Position numbers and translations under genes: made by a program
The notes under the pieces: generated by a model
What the model was told of the DNA's origin: nothing
The model's input: the letters and a program-made list of their open reading frames with translations, nothing else
Databases searched by the model: none
Shown: positions 51,983 to 61,651 of the stretch, piece by piece
How positions within the stretch are numbered: position 1 is the stretch's first letter
How the letters are laid out: each line of letters opens with the position of its first letter
Source: an uncultured Saccharospirillaceae bacterium
Lineage (GTDB): Bacteria > Pseudomonadota > Gammaproteobacteria > Pseudomonadales > Oceanobacteraceae
Assembly: GCA_947503895.1 (NCBI GenBank)
Contig: CANNFT010000011.1
Span: forward strand, 1 to 64,000
Reading direction: 5' to 3'
Length of the DNA stretch: 64,000 nucleotides

Positions 51983-54900
51983 ATACACCTACTTCCGATG
52001 CATCATCCAATCCAGTGAATTTACAGCGAGGCCCCATCAGTTGGATGGCCCGTCACGGCATTGCGCCTCATTTACTCATGCTGATTTTAATATTGGGTGG
52101 CATTGTCATGTCGACTCAAATTAAAAAAGAATACTTACCGGCGTTTACTTTAGATCAAGTCGACATACGCGTTTATTACCCTGGTGCAACACCTGTCGAA
52201 ATGGAGCAGGGGATTGTGTTACCCATCGAGAACGAGGTGGCCAGTCTGGATGGCATCAGTGAAGTGAATGTTTCCGTTCAACAGGGTTATGCCTATCTGG
52301 GATTAGAAATTTCGGCAGGCGAAAACTTGCAGCAAAAATACCAAGATGTTTTACAGGCTGTTAACCGTATATCGACGTTTCCTGCAGAAATGGAAACCCC
52401 TTCGGTCAGCATTTTAAGCCGACAACGCGACATTATGGACATCGCTTTACACGGAGATTTGAGTCCATTTGTCATGAAGCAATTGGCAGAAAATATTAAA
52501 GAGGCATTGTTAGATTCACCCGGTATTACGCAAGTTGCCTTTAAAGGCGTGCGAGATGAAGAAGTGCATGTCGAGATCTCTAAGTTTGCCTTAGAAAAAT
52601 ACGATTTAACGCTTAACCAAGTGGCACAGATCATCAGCGCGAATGCCGTCGAGCAAGGGGCCGGTTCTGTACGCACGCAAGCGGGTGAAGTCTTGGTGAC
52701 GTTAAATAATCGACAATATTGGGCCAAAGAATTTTCCTCTTTGCCGTTAATTTCAGACGAAAGTGGTGTGCTACTCACTTTAGGTGAAGTGGCAACTGTG
52801 ACCGAAGGCTTCGAAGACACGAATAATCTGGTCACATTTAATGGTCAAAACAGCGTCAGGTTTAGCGTCTATCGGGCCGAAGATCAAACGCCGATTAGTG
52901 TTGCCGAATCCATTTATGAAATGTGGGATGAGCTGGAAGCTTTATTACCGCCCGGGGCTCATTTAACCGTCACGGATGATGACGCTGAAAACTATAAAGA
53001 CAGGTTAGGGTTATTGTTAAAAAATGCCTTCATTGGTTTATTACTGGTTTACATCTTACTCAGTATTTTCCTTGAATATCGTTTAGCGTTTTGGGTAACC
53101 ATGGGCATACCCACTTCGTTTTTGGGCGCGATGCTTTTTTTACCGGCCTTCGATGTTTCCATTAATATGGTCTCCATGTTTGCCTTTATTATCTCACTCG
53201 GCATTGTCGTCGATGATGCCATTATTGCAGGTGAAAATATTTATCAGCACATGAGTGAGGGGCACTCCAGAATTGAAGCTGCGATTCTAGGCGCGAAGCA
53301 AGTTTCCGTGCCATTGGGGTTTGCCATTCTCACCAATATTGTAGCGTTTATGCCGCTGTTTATGATTCCTGGTGGCATGGGACAAGTGATGATGGCGATA
53401 CCTGTGGTGGTGGTGTGTTGTTTTGCCATCAGTTGGGTGGAAGCATTGTATATTTTGCCCTCCCATATTTCGCATATGAAAACTCGCCCAGATTCTAAGC
53501 TGGGACGTCAGATGGACGCGCTCCAATCGAAAGTGGACGCGGCATTGGTAAGATGGATCCATCGTTATTACCGGCCCTTTCTTGGGCGCTGCTTACAGCA
53601 CCCTGTGCTCACGCTTTCCATTTCTTTATCCATCATGTTGGTCGTGTTTGCGTATCCAATGAGTGGCCGAATGGGCTTTTCGATGTTTCCCCAATTGGAA
53701 GGTGAGTCTGCATTCGCAACCGCTGAATTGCCACAAAACGCACCGCTCAGCGAAACCATGCGCGTGCGTGATCGTATGGAGGCTGCGTTCAAGGAAATGA
53801 TTGCGCCGTTAGAAAATAAACACGGTCAATTGTTCGTTCATATAAAGTCGGAAATTTCAGGATCGACGGTAGAAGTGAGTGCTCAATTGGTGGCGGGAGG
53901 AAAACGCCCCTTCACTACGAATCAAATTGTTCAGAAATGGCGGCAGGCACTAGGGGATGTGGCGGGCACTAAAAGCATCACTTTTGATGCTGAACGCGGT
54001 GGTGGGCCTGTACGAGGCAGAGCATTTACCATTGAACTGCGATCGTCCAATACACAAGCATTGAGGTCTGCCAGCGCTGAATTGACGGACATTATGGATG
54101 GCATATCAGGTGTTGCGGATGTCAGTAATAGCTTCACCAGTGGTAAGCCCCAGTGGGATATCGAAGTGAATGAACAAGGCCGCAGTTTAGGGCTGACGGA
54201 CAGTGATGTCGCTCGTCAAGTGCGTGCAGCCTTGTACGGTGCACGTGCGGTGCGTCAGCAGCGAGGAAAAAGCGAAGTCACGGTGTTGGTGCGTTTGCCA
54301 CAGGATGAACGCCTATACGACGCTGATATTGAACGAGTCAGTATCGTGACACCGTCGGGAGGGCGGGTGCCGTTGCGAGACATTGCAAACTTAAGCCAGT
54401 CCCAAGCACCCAGTAAGATAGTGCGCCGTGATGGCCGTCGAGTGGTGACCATTACTTCAGATGTTCAACCACGATCCTTATTACCGGCTTTACGTGATGT
54501 GCTCAACCAAGACCATTTACCCGATCTAAAAGCCAAGTATCCCAGCATCAGTTTTGAATATCGCGGTCGCCAAGCGCGTGAAAAGGAAGTCGTGAGCAGT
54601 TTGCAGCTAGGGGTCATAGCCGCCTTGCTCATGATCTATTGTTTACTGGCCATTCCATTTAAGAGTTACAGCCAGCCACTGTTGGTCATGTCTGTTATTC
54701 CATTTGGTGCGGCAGGTGCGGTGCTGGGACTGATCATATTGGGCTATGGGTTATCCATCATTGCGATCATGGGCGTGCTTGCACTGTGCGGTGTGGTGGT
54801 GAACGACAGTTTAATTTTAGTGGATTACGCGAATCATCGACGCCGCCAAGGCGCAACCGCGATGAAAGCCATTATGGACGCCGGCGAACGCAGGTTTAGG

Positions 54901-55137
54901 CCCATTTTGTTAACGACGCTGACCACTTTTGGTGGGCTTGCCCCAATGGTCTTTGAAACGTCTAGGCAGGCCAGATTCATAACACCGATGGCGGTTTCAT
55001 TGGGTTTTGGTATTTTGTTTACCACATTTGTATGTTTGTTGGTGCTGCCGTCGCTCTATTTGATGTTGGAGAATTTAAAAGCACGGCTATATGACAGTGC
55101 GGCATCAGAGGTGTTGCCGAGCATCAAGCCAGAGTGA
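51979..55137 (+). CDS. RND efflux transporter, inner membrane pump
   Basis: 1052 residues, twelve membrane helices and two large periplasmic loops. Helix 4 contains SLGIVVDDAIIAGENIYQHM with the proton-relay Asp pair. In helix 10, where AcrB has Lys, this protein reads GVVVNDSLILVDYANHR, so the Lys is replaced by Asn; several RND subfamilies do this. Proton-driven export of drugs or other small molecules. The operon carries no local regulator. A bidirectional hairpin follows 17 bases after the stop. Confidence 0.92.
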   Translation: MNTPTSDASSNPVNLQRGPISWMARHGIAPHLLMLILILGGIVMSTQIKKEYLPAFTLDQVDIRVYYPGATPVEMEQGIVLPIENEVASLDGISEVNVSVQQGYAYLGLEISAGENLQQKYQDVLQAVNRISTFPAEMETPSVSILSRQRDIMDIALHGDLSPFVMKQLAENIKEALLDSPGITQVAFKGVRDEEVHVEISKFALEKYDLTLNQVAQIISANAVEQGAGSVRTQAGEVLVTLNNRQYWAKEFSSLPLISDESGVLLTLGEVATVTEGFEDTNNLVTFNGQNSVRFSVYRAEDQTPISVAESIYEMWDELEALLPPGAHLTVTDDDAENYKDRLGLLLKNAFIGLLLVYILLSIFLEYRLAFWVTMGIPTSFLGAMLFLPAFDVSINMVSMFAFIISLGIVVDDAIIAGENIYQHMSEGHSRIEAAILGAKQVSVPLGFAILTNIVAFMPLFMIPGGMGQVMMAIPVVVVCCFAISWVEALYILPSHISHMKTRPDSKLGRQMDALQSKVDAALVRWIHRYYRPFLGRCLQHPVLTLSISLSIMLVVFAYPMSGRMGFSMFPQLEGESAFATAELPQNAPLSETMRVRDRMEAAFKEMIAPLENKHGQLFVHIKSEISGSTVEVSAQLVAGGKRPFTTNQIVQKWRQALGDVAGTKSITFDAERGGGPVRGRAFTIELRSSNTQALRSASAELTDIMDGISGVADVSNSFTSGKPQWDIEVNEQGRSLGLTDSDVARQVRAALYGARAVRQQRGKSEVTVLVRLPQDERLYDADIERVSIVTPSGGRVPLRDIANLSQSQAPSKIVRRDGRRVVTITSDVQPRSLLPALRDVLNQDHLPDLKAKYPSISFEYRGRQAREKEVVSSLQLGVIAALLMIYCLLAIPFKSYSQPLLVMSVIPFGAAGAVLGLIILGYGLSIIAIMGVLALCGVVVNDSLILVDYANHRRRQGATAMKAIMDAGERRFRPILLTTLTTFGGLAPMVFETSRQARFITPMAVSLGFGILFTTFVCLLVLPSLYLMLENLKARLYDSAASEVLPSIKPE

Positions 55138-55154
55138 GTCGCGTTAAAAACAAA

Positions 55155-55184
55155 GAAGCCCAGAGATGTTGATCACTGGGCTTC
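55155..55184. terminator. Bidirectional terminator between the RND operon and the lipoprotein gene
   Basis: GAAGCCCAG/CTGGGCTTC with a 12-base loop. On the minus strand it is followed by TTTGTTTTT, so it mainly serves the convergent lipoprotein gene; on the plus strand the tail is CATTGTG, weaker. Confidence 0.7.
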
Positions 55185-55206
55185 ATTGTGTGTGCATTTG
55201 ATGGCA

Positions 55207-56043
55207 CTAAGCAGCGGGCTGAATTTCTTCGTAATCAACGTCGCCGTCGCCGTCTTCGTCTAAGCGAACAATACTGGAACCGTCCGCCAACATCTCGATG
55301 GTCAGGATGGCAGTTTCTGATTCAATGATCAGCGTGCCGGTTTGGTGGCCTGCTTCAGACATACCCAAGGCACCTTCCGAATACACAAAGTAAGTGCTTT
55401 CGTTATCGCTGATATACATAGAAACCGTTGTGCTTTGGACGTCATCGCCGCCGGCTGACAAACCAATGCCTAATCCGCCCATGGTTTGAATACTGAGTTC
55501 TTTCAGCGTGAGGGTCTCACTGTTTTCCATAATCGATAAGCGCTTCGAATGCAGTTTGATACCAGACTCTTCTTCGTTAGCAAATATCTCCAGCGTTAGG
55601 GTGCCGTCGATGCTGGATTCCATCCCGTCGCTAAAGGTGCTCAATTGTTCAAAGGCAAACGCAATTTCGATGTGCCCCTGCTCGGCTGATGACGAGTCGC
55701 TTTTCAATTCAACTTCAATTCCGCCATTCAACATGGAATCGCTATTTTCACATTGGTAGAAGTCCACTCGATAACGGGTGTCATCCACGCTGGATGATTG
55801 TGCAGAGCCACCCTGTGAGCAGGTCGGGTCTTCATCCATACTGCTGTTCATGGATATGGACGTTGAGGTGGTCGTTGCGTTGATACCGGAAGTGAAGCCG
55901 GTGGTGCCCATACGGGACACGGCTTGCATATTGGCTGGCGTAATCTCGCCGCTCACTTGTGGTTTGTTCGTGTTCGACGTGGACTCACCGCCACAGGCGC
56001 TAAGAAGTAATATTGAGCTAGCAAGCACAAGTGAACGGGACAT
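55207..56043 (-). CDS. Lipoprotein of unknown function with an EF-hand-like C-terminus
   Basis: 278 residues. Lipobox LLSACGG with Cys17. The mature part is Ser/Thr-rich and acidic, with two Cys (DPTCSQGG, FYQCENS) that could pair. The last 20 residues, RLDEDGDGDVDYEEIQPA, carry a calcium-loop pattern (DEDGDGDVDYEE), which could be a single EF-hand or dockerin-like loop. No family recognised. Monocistronic, convergent with the RND operon. Cell-envelope location is well supported; function is not. Confidence 0.65.
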   Translation of the reverse strand: MSRSLVLASSILLLSACGGESTSNTNKPQVSGEITPANMQAVSRMGTTGFTSGINATTTSTSISMNSSMDEDPTCSQGGSAQSSSVDDTRYRVDFYQCENSDSMLNGGIEVELKSDSSSAEQGHIEIAFAFEQLSTFSDGMESSIDGTLTLEIFANEEESGIKLHSKRLSIMENSETLTLKELSIQTMGGLGIGLSAGGDDVQSTTVSMYISDNESTYFVYSEGALGMSEAGHQTGTLIIESETAILTIEMLADGSSIVRLDEDGDGDVDYEEIQPAA

Positions 56044-56271
56044 GGTGTAAGCCTCTATGGTGCGATTATTGACAGACTATAAACACCTAGCGTTGAGATT
56101 AATGTGGCGTCGGTTTCGCTTGTAGAGTCGATGCAGTCACAAACTGTTGGAATGGGCGCGGAGAAAAGATTCGCATTTGCACGCTGGTCAGCCTTGCCCG
56201 TTGAATGGTACATTCTTAGTCATTAGAGAACGTCTGTTGTTTTGTTCCATTTCAATAATATTAAGCGGTAT

Positions 56272-57153
56272 ATGTCGAATAATCTTCACATATTAATTCT
56301 CGGCGCGGAGCACTCCGTTGGCCGTGCGCTCATTGAAAGAGCGCAGTCACTCAAAATTCCTCTGCATGCTATACAAGGCACAGATTGGGATCTTGGTGAC
56401 CGCGCTTTATTGCTTCAACGCATCTCAGATTTATCGCCGAATTACCTCATTACCTGCCTACCGGTTGCCGCCGGTTCTGCGGCTGATTCGGTGATGACAG
56501 ATGGCATTGCCCATGACCTTGCTGATATATGCGAGCAGTTGGGAATTGTCTTGGTCCACCTTTCTAATAACAGCGTTTTTGCTGGCCAAGAAGGTGAAGT
56601 CTTTAAAGAAGACGACGAGCCTTCACCGCAGTCAGAGGAAGGACAATATGCATGGCTGGTGGAACAAACACTGACTCAGCGCGTCAAGCAACATTTTATA
56701 TTGCGAGTTGGTTGGTTGTTTTCTTCTTTGGGGGAAGACGATGTCAGCCGAGTGTTAGAATTGGCACGAAAACACAAGACGCTGAATTTATCCGATACCA
56801 AACCCATGTGCCCCACTTCAGCCTGCGATGTTGCGTACGTGTTAATCGCGATGGTACAACAATCTCGTTATGCCACTTTGTGGGGAACTTACCATTACAC
56901 CAGCAGTGAGCCCACGACCCTGTTTAAGTTTGCTGAAGTCATCGTGGCCGAAGCGCGGCAAATGGAAAATCTTCCCGTCCAGTCCCTTGAGTCAGACGCT
57001 CGCAGTCCCCAAAATGCCTGTTTTAGCGACACCTCGCCGAAATTATCCACGCGAAAAATTCTGTTTAATTTTGGTATCAAGCCTCGGCCTTGGCGCCAAG
57101 CACTGTCACGCATTTTAAAGCGCCAATATTCTCAAGCGAGGAAGGCCAGTTAA
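56272..57153 (+). CDS. RmlD-like NAD(P)-binding reductase
   Basis: 293 residues from ATG at 56272; a TTG ten codons upstream lacks support. Rossmann start NLHILILGAEHSVGRALIER. The central VHLSNNSVFAGQEG corresponds to the STDYVFDG motif of dTDP-4-dehydrorhamnose reductases, and RVGWLFSSLGEDDVSRVLEL to the next block. The YxxxK pair is degraded: the candidate reads YAWLV, so the Lys is lost and ordinary dehydrogenase activity is doubtful. No sugar-nucleotide genes nearby. Confidence 0.7.
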   Translation: MSNNLHILILGAEHSVGRALIERAQSLKIPLHAIQGTDWDLGDRALLLQRISDLSPNYLITCLPVAAGSAADSVMTDGIAHDLADICEQLGIVLVHLSNNSVFAGQEGEVFKEDDEPSPQSEEGQYAWLVEQTLTQRVKQHFILRVGWLFSSLGEDDVSRVLELARKHKTLNLSDTKPMCPTSACDVAYVLIAMVQQSRYATLWGTYHYTSSEPTTLFKFAEVIVAEARQMENLPVQSLESDARSPQNACFSDTSPKLSTRKILFNFGIKPRPWRQALSRILKRQYSQARKAS

Positions 57154-57320
57154 GTGCTGAATGCCGTCATCCCATCCATGCGTTAAATCTAATAGATCGA
57201 AAAACTGACGTATATCCTTTCTTGTCCAGTCCTATACTGATAGCACGTTGAATGGTTGATGTTTGCTTTAAGAGGCAGGCATAACCATAAAAAACACACG
57301 GCGATTATGCAGGTGACAGT

Positions 57321-58307
57321 ATGGGTTTATTAGTAGATGGTCAGTGGCAAGACAAATGGTATGACACGTCCAAGAGTGGCGGAAAATTCGAACGCCAAGC
57401 TTCTTCTTTTCGAGATCAAATTGCCCCCGGATCTGCTCACCCGGTGGAAAAAGATCGTTACCACCTTTACGTTTCCTTGGCGTGTCCTTGGGCGCATCGC
57501 ACACTTATTTTCCGTAAATTGAAACAATTGGAAGACTGGGTCAGTGTCAGTGTCGTACACCCTGATATGTTGGAAAACGGCTGGGAATTTAGGGATCAGG
57601 CGTCACAGGTTGAGGGAGCTTTTCCGGATTTTGATTTTACCGATCATGTTTTTTCCTCGCGCTTTATGCATCAAATCTACACGCGCACTCAGCCGACGTT
57701 CACCGGTCGAGTAACCGTTCCTGTGTTATTTGATTATCAAGAAAATAAAATCGTGAATAATGAATCCGCCGACATTATTCGAATGTTTAATACCGCATTT
57801 AATGATGTGACGGGGAATACAGTCGATTTTTATCCAAAACCCTTGCGGTCGGAAATTGATGAATTAAATAGTCGCATTTACGACACCGTGAATAACGGTG
57901 TGTACAAGTGTGGTTTTGCCACCACCCAGTCCGCGTACGAGGAGGCATTCGATGCATTATTTACGACATTGGAATATTTAGAAAATCGTTTAGGTGAACA
58001 ACGTTATCTAGTAGGTGACAACATTACAGAAGCAGATTGGCGTTTGTTTACAACATTGATTCGTTTCGATGCTGTTTATGTAGGGCACTTTAAAACAAAT
58101 CTTTTTCGAATCGCAGATAAACCAAATTTATCCGGGTATGTGCGGGATTTATATCAACAGCCGGGAGTCGCTGAGACGGTCAACATGTCGCAGATTAAAA
58201 GGCACTACTATTATAGCCATCACACCATCAATCCGACGCGAGTCATTCCAAAAGGCCCTGATCAGGATTTTCAATTGGCGCATACACGTGGGCAATTAGG
58301 CCATTAA
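57321..58307 (+). CDS. Glutathionyl-hydroquinone reductase (YqjG/ECM4-like)
   Basis: 328 residues. A thioredoxin-fold N-terminal domain with catalytic Cys55 in LACPWAHRT is followed by GST C-terminal helices (EEAFDALFTTLEYLENRLGE, ITEADWRLFTTLIRFDAVYV). These and HPDMLENGWEF are typical of xi-class GST/glutathionyl-hydroquinone reductases, which remove glutathione from conjugated hydroquinones. Starts after a GAT-rich leader with weak ribosome binding site CAGGTGA. Cytoplasmic, monocistronic. Confidence 0.9.
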   Translation: MGLLVDGQWQDKWYDTSKSGGKFERQASSFRDQIAPGSAHPVEKDRYHLYVSLACPWAHRTLIFRKLKQLEDWVSVSVVHPDMLENGWEFRDQASQVEGAFPDFDFTDHVFSSRFMHQIYTRTQPTFTGRVTVPVLFDYQENKIVNNESADIIRMFNTAFNDVTGNTVDFYPKPLRSEIDELNSRIYDTVNNGVYKCGFATTQSAYEEAFDALFTTLEYLENRLGEQRYLVGDNITEADWRLFTTLIRFDAVYVGHFKTNLFRIADKPNLSGYVRDLYQQPGVAETVNMSQIKRHYYYSHHTINPTRVIPKGPDQDFQLAHTRGQLGH

Positions 58308-58352
58308 TTCGACTTGTTGCAATTGGAGGTGAGGGTTCACTTTGGATCGGAC

Positions 58353-58383
58353 AAAAAAATGCCGCTAGCGTCAGCAGCGGCAT
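58353..58383 (-). terminator. Rho-independent terminator after the 58408 gene
   Basis: On the minus strand ATGCCGCT-GCTGACGCT-AGCGGCAT is followed by seven T. It ends the transcript of the first unknown paralogue. Confidence 0.85.
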
Positions 58384-58407
58384 GGTTCAGGCAGAGGTGA
58401 GTCGTCA

Positions 58408-58989
58408 TTAAGACTCGCGGTAAATGCCCATAATCTTTTCACTGATGACGTTTTTAACGCCTTGGCGCTCCAGTGGCGATAGTCCACTTAGACTATTTAA
58501 ACGTAAACGGTGTAAATGCAAACAAGGCATTTCGGTATCAAACTCACGTAAATCGCCTTTTTGAAGCACGGGTAAAAATGGATCGCTGCCCTGAAAACGC
58601 TTTAGAATTTGGCGTAGCCCTTCTTTAAAGGGAATCGGAATCGAGCGTACATTTTTATCTTTTTGCGTAATCACGATATACAAGCCTTCGCGGTTGATCA
58701 CGTCACCGGGTACGATGTGTAATCCCGTCGCTTGAACGGCATCAGCAGGAATGTGATTGAACGTATCGTGGAAGGCATATGGATCAGGCAAGACCACCAT
58801 ATTGTGCTGTTGGTCTTCAGGGAAGAAAATACTGTAATTGCTATAAAGTTGTTTCACGCTAGGGGAAAATACGCAGAGTTTATTCTCGAAACGTTTTACG
58901 AAGTCCGTTGCCCGCTGTTGCTGGGTAATATGCTCCAGGTCCCACACTAAGTCAGAATTATTGACTTCCTGATAAACTGCGTAACCCAT
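58408..58989 (-). CDS. Unknown protein, paralogue A
   Basis: 193 residues, cytoplasmic, no membrane segment or signal. Not recognised. It is clearly related to the neighbouring gene at 59303-59875, about half identical by eye, with shared blocks VKQLYSNYSI-FP, MVVLP-PYAFHDTFN-IP, PIPFK-GL, FLPV and PCLHLHRL. The central part looks beta-rich. No metal or nucleotide motif is obvious. The tandem arrangement with separate starts suggests duplication. It is upstream of a terminator and downstream of the reductase gene, on the opposite strand. Confidence 0.6.
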   Translation of the reverse strand: MGYAVYQEVNNSDLVWDLEHITQQQRATDFVKRFENKLCVFSPSVKQLYSNYSIFFPEDQQHNMVVLPDPYAFHDTFNHIPADAVQATGLHIVPGDVINREGLYIVITQKDKNVRSIPIPFKEGLRQILKRFQGSDPFLPVLQKGDLREFDTEMPCLHLHRLRLNSLSGLSPLERQGVKNVISEKIMGIYRES

Positions 58990-59302
58990 ATAAATGACCC
59001 CCGAAAAAAGTCCGCTCCATGCGCGATTGATCTTCCTGACCGTTAAACTGCTTGGTCGATACGATTGAACCGTGTCTGTTTGCTAAAGATGATTGATGTT
59101 TCTAAGAATACCCGTAATCCCACACCTGTTTCGTGGCATCAGTCACAACCTGAGTGGGAAAAGTGCTCATTTTTGTCATAAAGTGAAAGGGCGAGTCAGG
59201 CAATTAGGCCGAAAACGTTTTATTCGGCCATCCAGTGGCGTATTGGAACCAACCTATAAAAACAGGGCTTTTTTGTGGATGATGGTCATTTAAGTCGGCG
59301 TA
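58990..59302. other. Spacer between the two paralogues
   Basis: 313 bases. One plus-strand reading frame (59093-59293) is present but lacks coding character. It must hold the promoter of paralogue A (minus strand). No recognised element. Confidence 0.4.
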
Positions 59303-59875
59303 TTATCCTAGACGGATAATGGACATGGCTTTATCCACAATCGTAGTTTTAATGTTATTACGCTCCAAAGAAGAGAGCTGCGGTAAGGCCGACAAACTGA
59401 GCCGATGCAGGTGCAGACAAGGCCGTTTGGCATCAAAATCTCGTAAGGCACCTTTAAGTATGACAGGTAAGAAAGGCTCTTCGTCGCCAAACTTGGCCAG
59501 CACTTGTTTCAATCCCTGCTTAAAGGGAATGGGCAACGAATGTTTGCCCGGCTCCTTGCGTGTTTCCACCATATAAACCCCTTTCTTACCGTACTCGTCT
59601 CCAGGCAATATGTTTAAGCGCGTTGATTTAATCGCCTCCATTGGAATGTAATTAAAAGTGTCATGAAACGCGTAGGGGTTAGGCAGTACAACCATGCTAC
59701 GGCGTCCATCTTGCGGAAAGTAAATGCTGTAGTTGCTGTAGAGCTGCTTGACGGTGGGGGAGTAGATACAGATTTTATTCTCAAACTGTTGAATAAATTC
59801 GGTCGCGCGGCGCTGCAGGGAGAGGTGATCCAGCTCCCAAATGAGGTCGGTATTGGTAATGTCGTGAGCCGCCAT
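59303..59875 (-). CDS. Unknown protein, paralogue B
   Basis: 190 residues; shares with paralogue A the blocks VKQLYSNYSIYFP (near residue 42), SMVVLPNPYAFHDTFNYIP (near 63), SLPIPFKQGLKQVLAKF and CLHLHRLSLSALPQL. The first 30 residues (TDLIWELDHLSLQRRATEFI) are helical and match QQQRATDFVKRFENK in A. It differs from A mainly in the loop 95-115. Function unknown; located just downstream of the holA gene end on the same strand. Confidence 0.6.
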   Translation of the reverse strand: MAAHDITNTDLIWELDHLSLQRRATEFIQQFENKICIYSPTVKQLYSNYSIYFPQDGRRSMVVLPNPYAFHDTFNYIPMEAIKSTRLNILPGDEYGKKGVYMVETRKEPGKHSLPIPFKQGLKQVLAKFGDEEPFLPVILKGALRDFDAKRPCLHLHRLSLSALPQLSSLERNNIKTTIVDKAMSIIRLG

Positions 59876-59981
59876 GCAATTCCTGATACTCAGATCATGT
59901 GTATGGTTTAGATACGCTACCTCTGAGTATAGTCACAAATAGGAAAGCTCATTGGACTGCGAACGGCATATACGTGGGATG

Positions 59982-61004
59982 CTAAGTAAAATGGAGGGGG
60001 CGCACGGCGCACAACTTTAATATTAAGCTTGATAGTAATCGCCATGGATCATCCGAGCTCATGCCTTTACTGGCGAGATCGCCCTGCTGACACACCTGTA
60101 GGCACTGCTGAATGTTATCGAGATTCAAGCGGCTGGCGGCGGCTTTAATTTGGCTTTGCTTTTTGGGCCAATGCACTTTGAGTTGCTGCAGTGCTTTCTC
60201 CGGTGGGATGCCCGCCTCACACAATTGCTTGTAGCTTAAGAGCAGTCGAACATCGTTTCCGAGTATGGCCAGTGGCTGTAAGGCATTCAGCCCCTCACCT
60301 TGTAACACCGTGAGCATGTGTAAGCTTCTGGCGGCATCGCCTTTGAGCGCCGATTCGCTCAGTGCAAAGACATCGTAGCGTGAGACGTCACCCACCGAAT
60401 TCTCGACGGTCTCCAGTGTGATTTGCGATTCACCTGCAATGCGCAGTTTTTCGACTTCTTGCGCGGCTGCGAGTAGATTGCCATCTGTTCTGTCTGCCAG
60501 CAAATTCAATGCTTGGCCGTCAGCTTTCATGCCATGAACGGCCATTCGTTGCTGAATCCAATGGGGCAATTGATGGCGCTCGATTGGCCAGTGCGCAATG
60601 AATACACCCACTTTCTCGAGTGTCTTAAACCATTTACTGTTTTGAATGGCCTTGTCGATGCGCGGTAGCAGGATGATGTATAAGTTGTCTGGGTTTGGGT
60701 GATCAAACAGTGAGATCAAGGCTTTGCTGCCTTTGTCTCCCGGCTTGCCACTGTCGATGCGCAGCTCAATTAGCTTTCGCTCGGCAAATAGAGACAATGC
60801 ATTCGCACTTTCTAATAAATGGCCCCAATCGTATTGATGGTCCACATGGTGGACTTCTCGCTCATCGAAGCCTTGTTGGCGTGCTGCTGCTCGCAGGGCA
60901 TCGTTGATTTCTTGGCTAATTAAGGGTTCATCGCCACTGATTAAATAAATGGGTTTGAGCCCTTGTTGTAAGTGCTGGGATAGCTGTTCGGGTTTGAGTC
61001 GCAT
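59982..61004 (-). CDS. holA: DNA polymerase III subunit delta
   Basis: 340 residues. Delta is the wrench that opens the sliding clamp within the clamp loader. MRLKPEQLSQHLQQGLKPIY leads to LISGDEPLISQEINDALRAA, and NADRTDGNLLAAAQEVEKL-like text near residue 175 (LADRTDGNLLAAAQEVEKLR) is typical of HolA. Directly after lptE (three bases), in the common leuS-lptE-holA order. Confidence 0.93.
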   Translation of the reverse strand: MRLKPEQLSQHLQQGLKPIYLISGDEPLISQEINDALRAAARQQGFDEREVHHVDHQYDWGHLLESANALSLFAERKLIELRIDSGKPGDKGSKALISLFDHPNPDNLYIILLPRIDKAIQNSKWFKTLEKVGVFIAHWPIERHQLPHWIQQRMAVHGMKADGQALNLLADRTDGNLLAAAQEVEKLRIAGESQITLETVENSVGDVSRYDVFALSESALKGDAARSLHMLTVLQGEGLNALQPLAILGNDVRLLLSYKQLCEAGIPPEKALQQLKVHWPKKQSQIKAAASRLNLDNIQQCLQVCQQGDLASKGMSSDDPWRLLSSLILKLCAVRPLHFT

Positions 61005-61007
61005 TGG

Positions 61008-61553
61008 CTACTGAGCCTGGCTGGTGGTTGAGCCATCGGGCGCGACGACAATCGGCTTCAGTTTATCTACCTTGATGGCTTGTAGACGAAGGAGCAGTTT
61101 ATTCACATTGTCGCGTTTCATTTCTCGACGCAAGTTCGCTTCTTCTTGTGCTTTACCAATGGCGGCGTTTGCATCGTAAAGCAGAGAGCGGTAGGTCTTG
61201 AGGACGGCAGGTTGCATAAATGCTTGGCCTTGACGATTCAGCAAAACAAACGACAGGGTTTGTAGCAGCTCATACTCAGAAGCTTTGGCAGAATCGGTCA
61301 CGCTGAGTGTGCGTCGATCAGATGAGTCCTCGGTGATTCGTAAGATGTATTCCGCATCTGCAGCGAGTGTCACGCCATTACTGAGCAGACTTTGCTTGAG
61401 CAACTTTTGCGTTGTGAAATCCGCAGCCCCATTTTCGACATGCAAAATGCGTAACGATAGTGGGATATCGGCTTGGCCACGCAAATGCCAGCCGCAAGCT
61501 GACAGCAAAAGGCTCATTATCATCAAGGCTAGAATAGGCAAACGTGAAGTCAT
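61008..61553 (-). CDS. lptE: LPS-assembly lipoprotein LptE
   Basis: 181 residues. Lipobox LLSACGW with Cys20. The mature protein begins WHLRGQADIPLSLRILHVEN, then beta-strands and helices of the LptE fold. It plugs the LptD barrel and guides lipopolysaccharide to the outer leaflet. Position between leuS and holA is the usual one. Confidence 0.9.
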   Translation of the reverse strand: MTSRLPILALMIMSLLLSACGWHLRGQADIPLSLRILHVENGAADFTTQKLLKQSLLSNGVTLAADAEYILRITEDSSDRRTLSVTDSAKASEYELLQTLSFVLLNRQGQAFMQPAVLKTYRSLLYDANAAIGKAQEEANLRREMKRDNVNKLLLRLQAIKVDKLKPIVVAPDGSTTSQAQ

Positions 61554-61651
61554 AATTGGCCGCTACAAATAGGGTTAATAATGCTGGTTGAGATACTGAA
61601 TATGGGCTCTGCTAAAAATGGCTGAGCCAAAATTTACAGAACATATTGATT

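Noticed and set aside
59093..59293. Plus-strand 66-codon reading frame between the two paralogues
   Set aside because: No recognisable domain or good ribosome binding site, and it occupies the upstream region of paralogue A.
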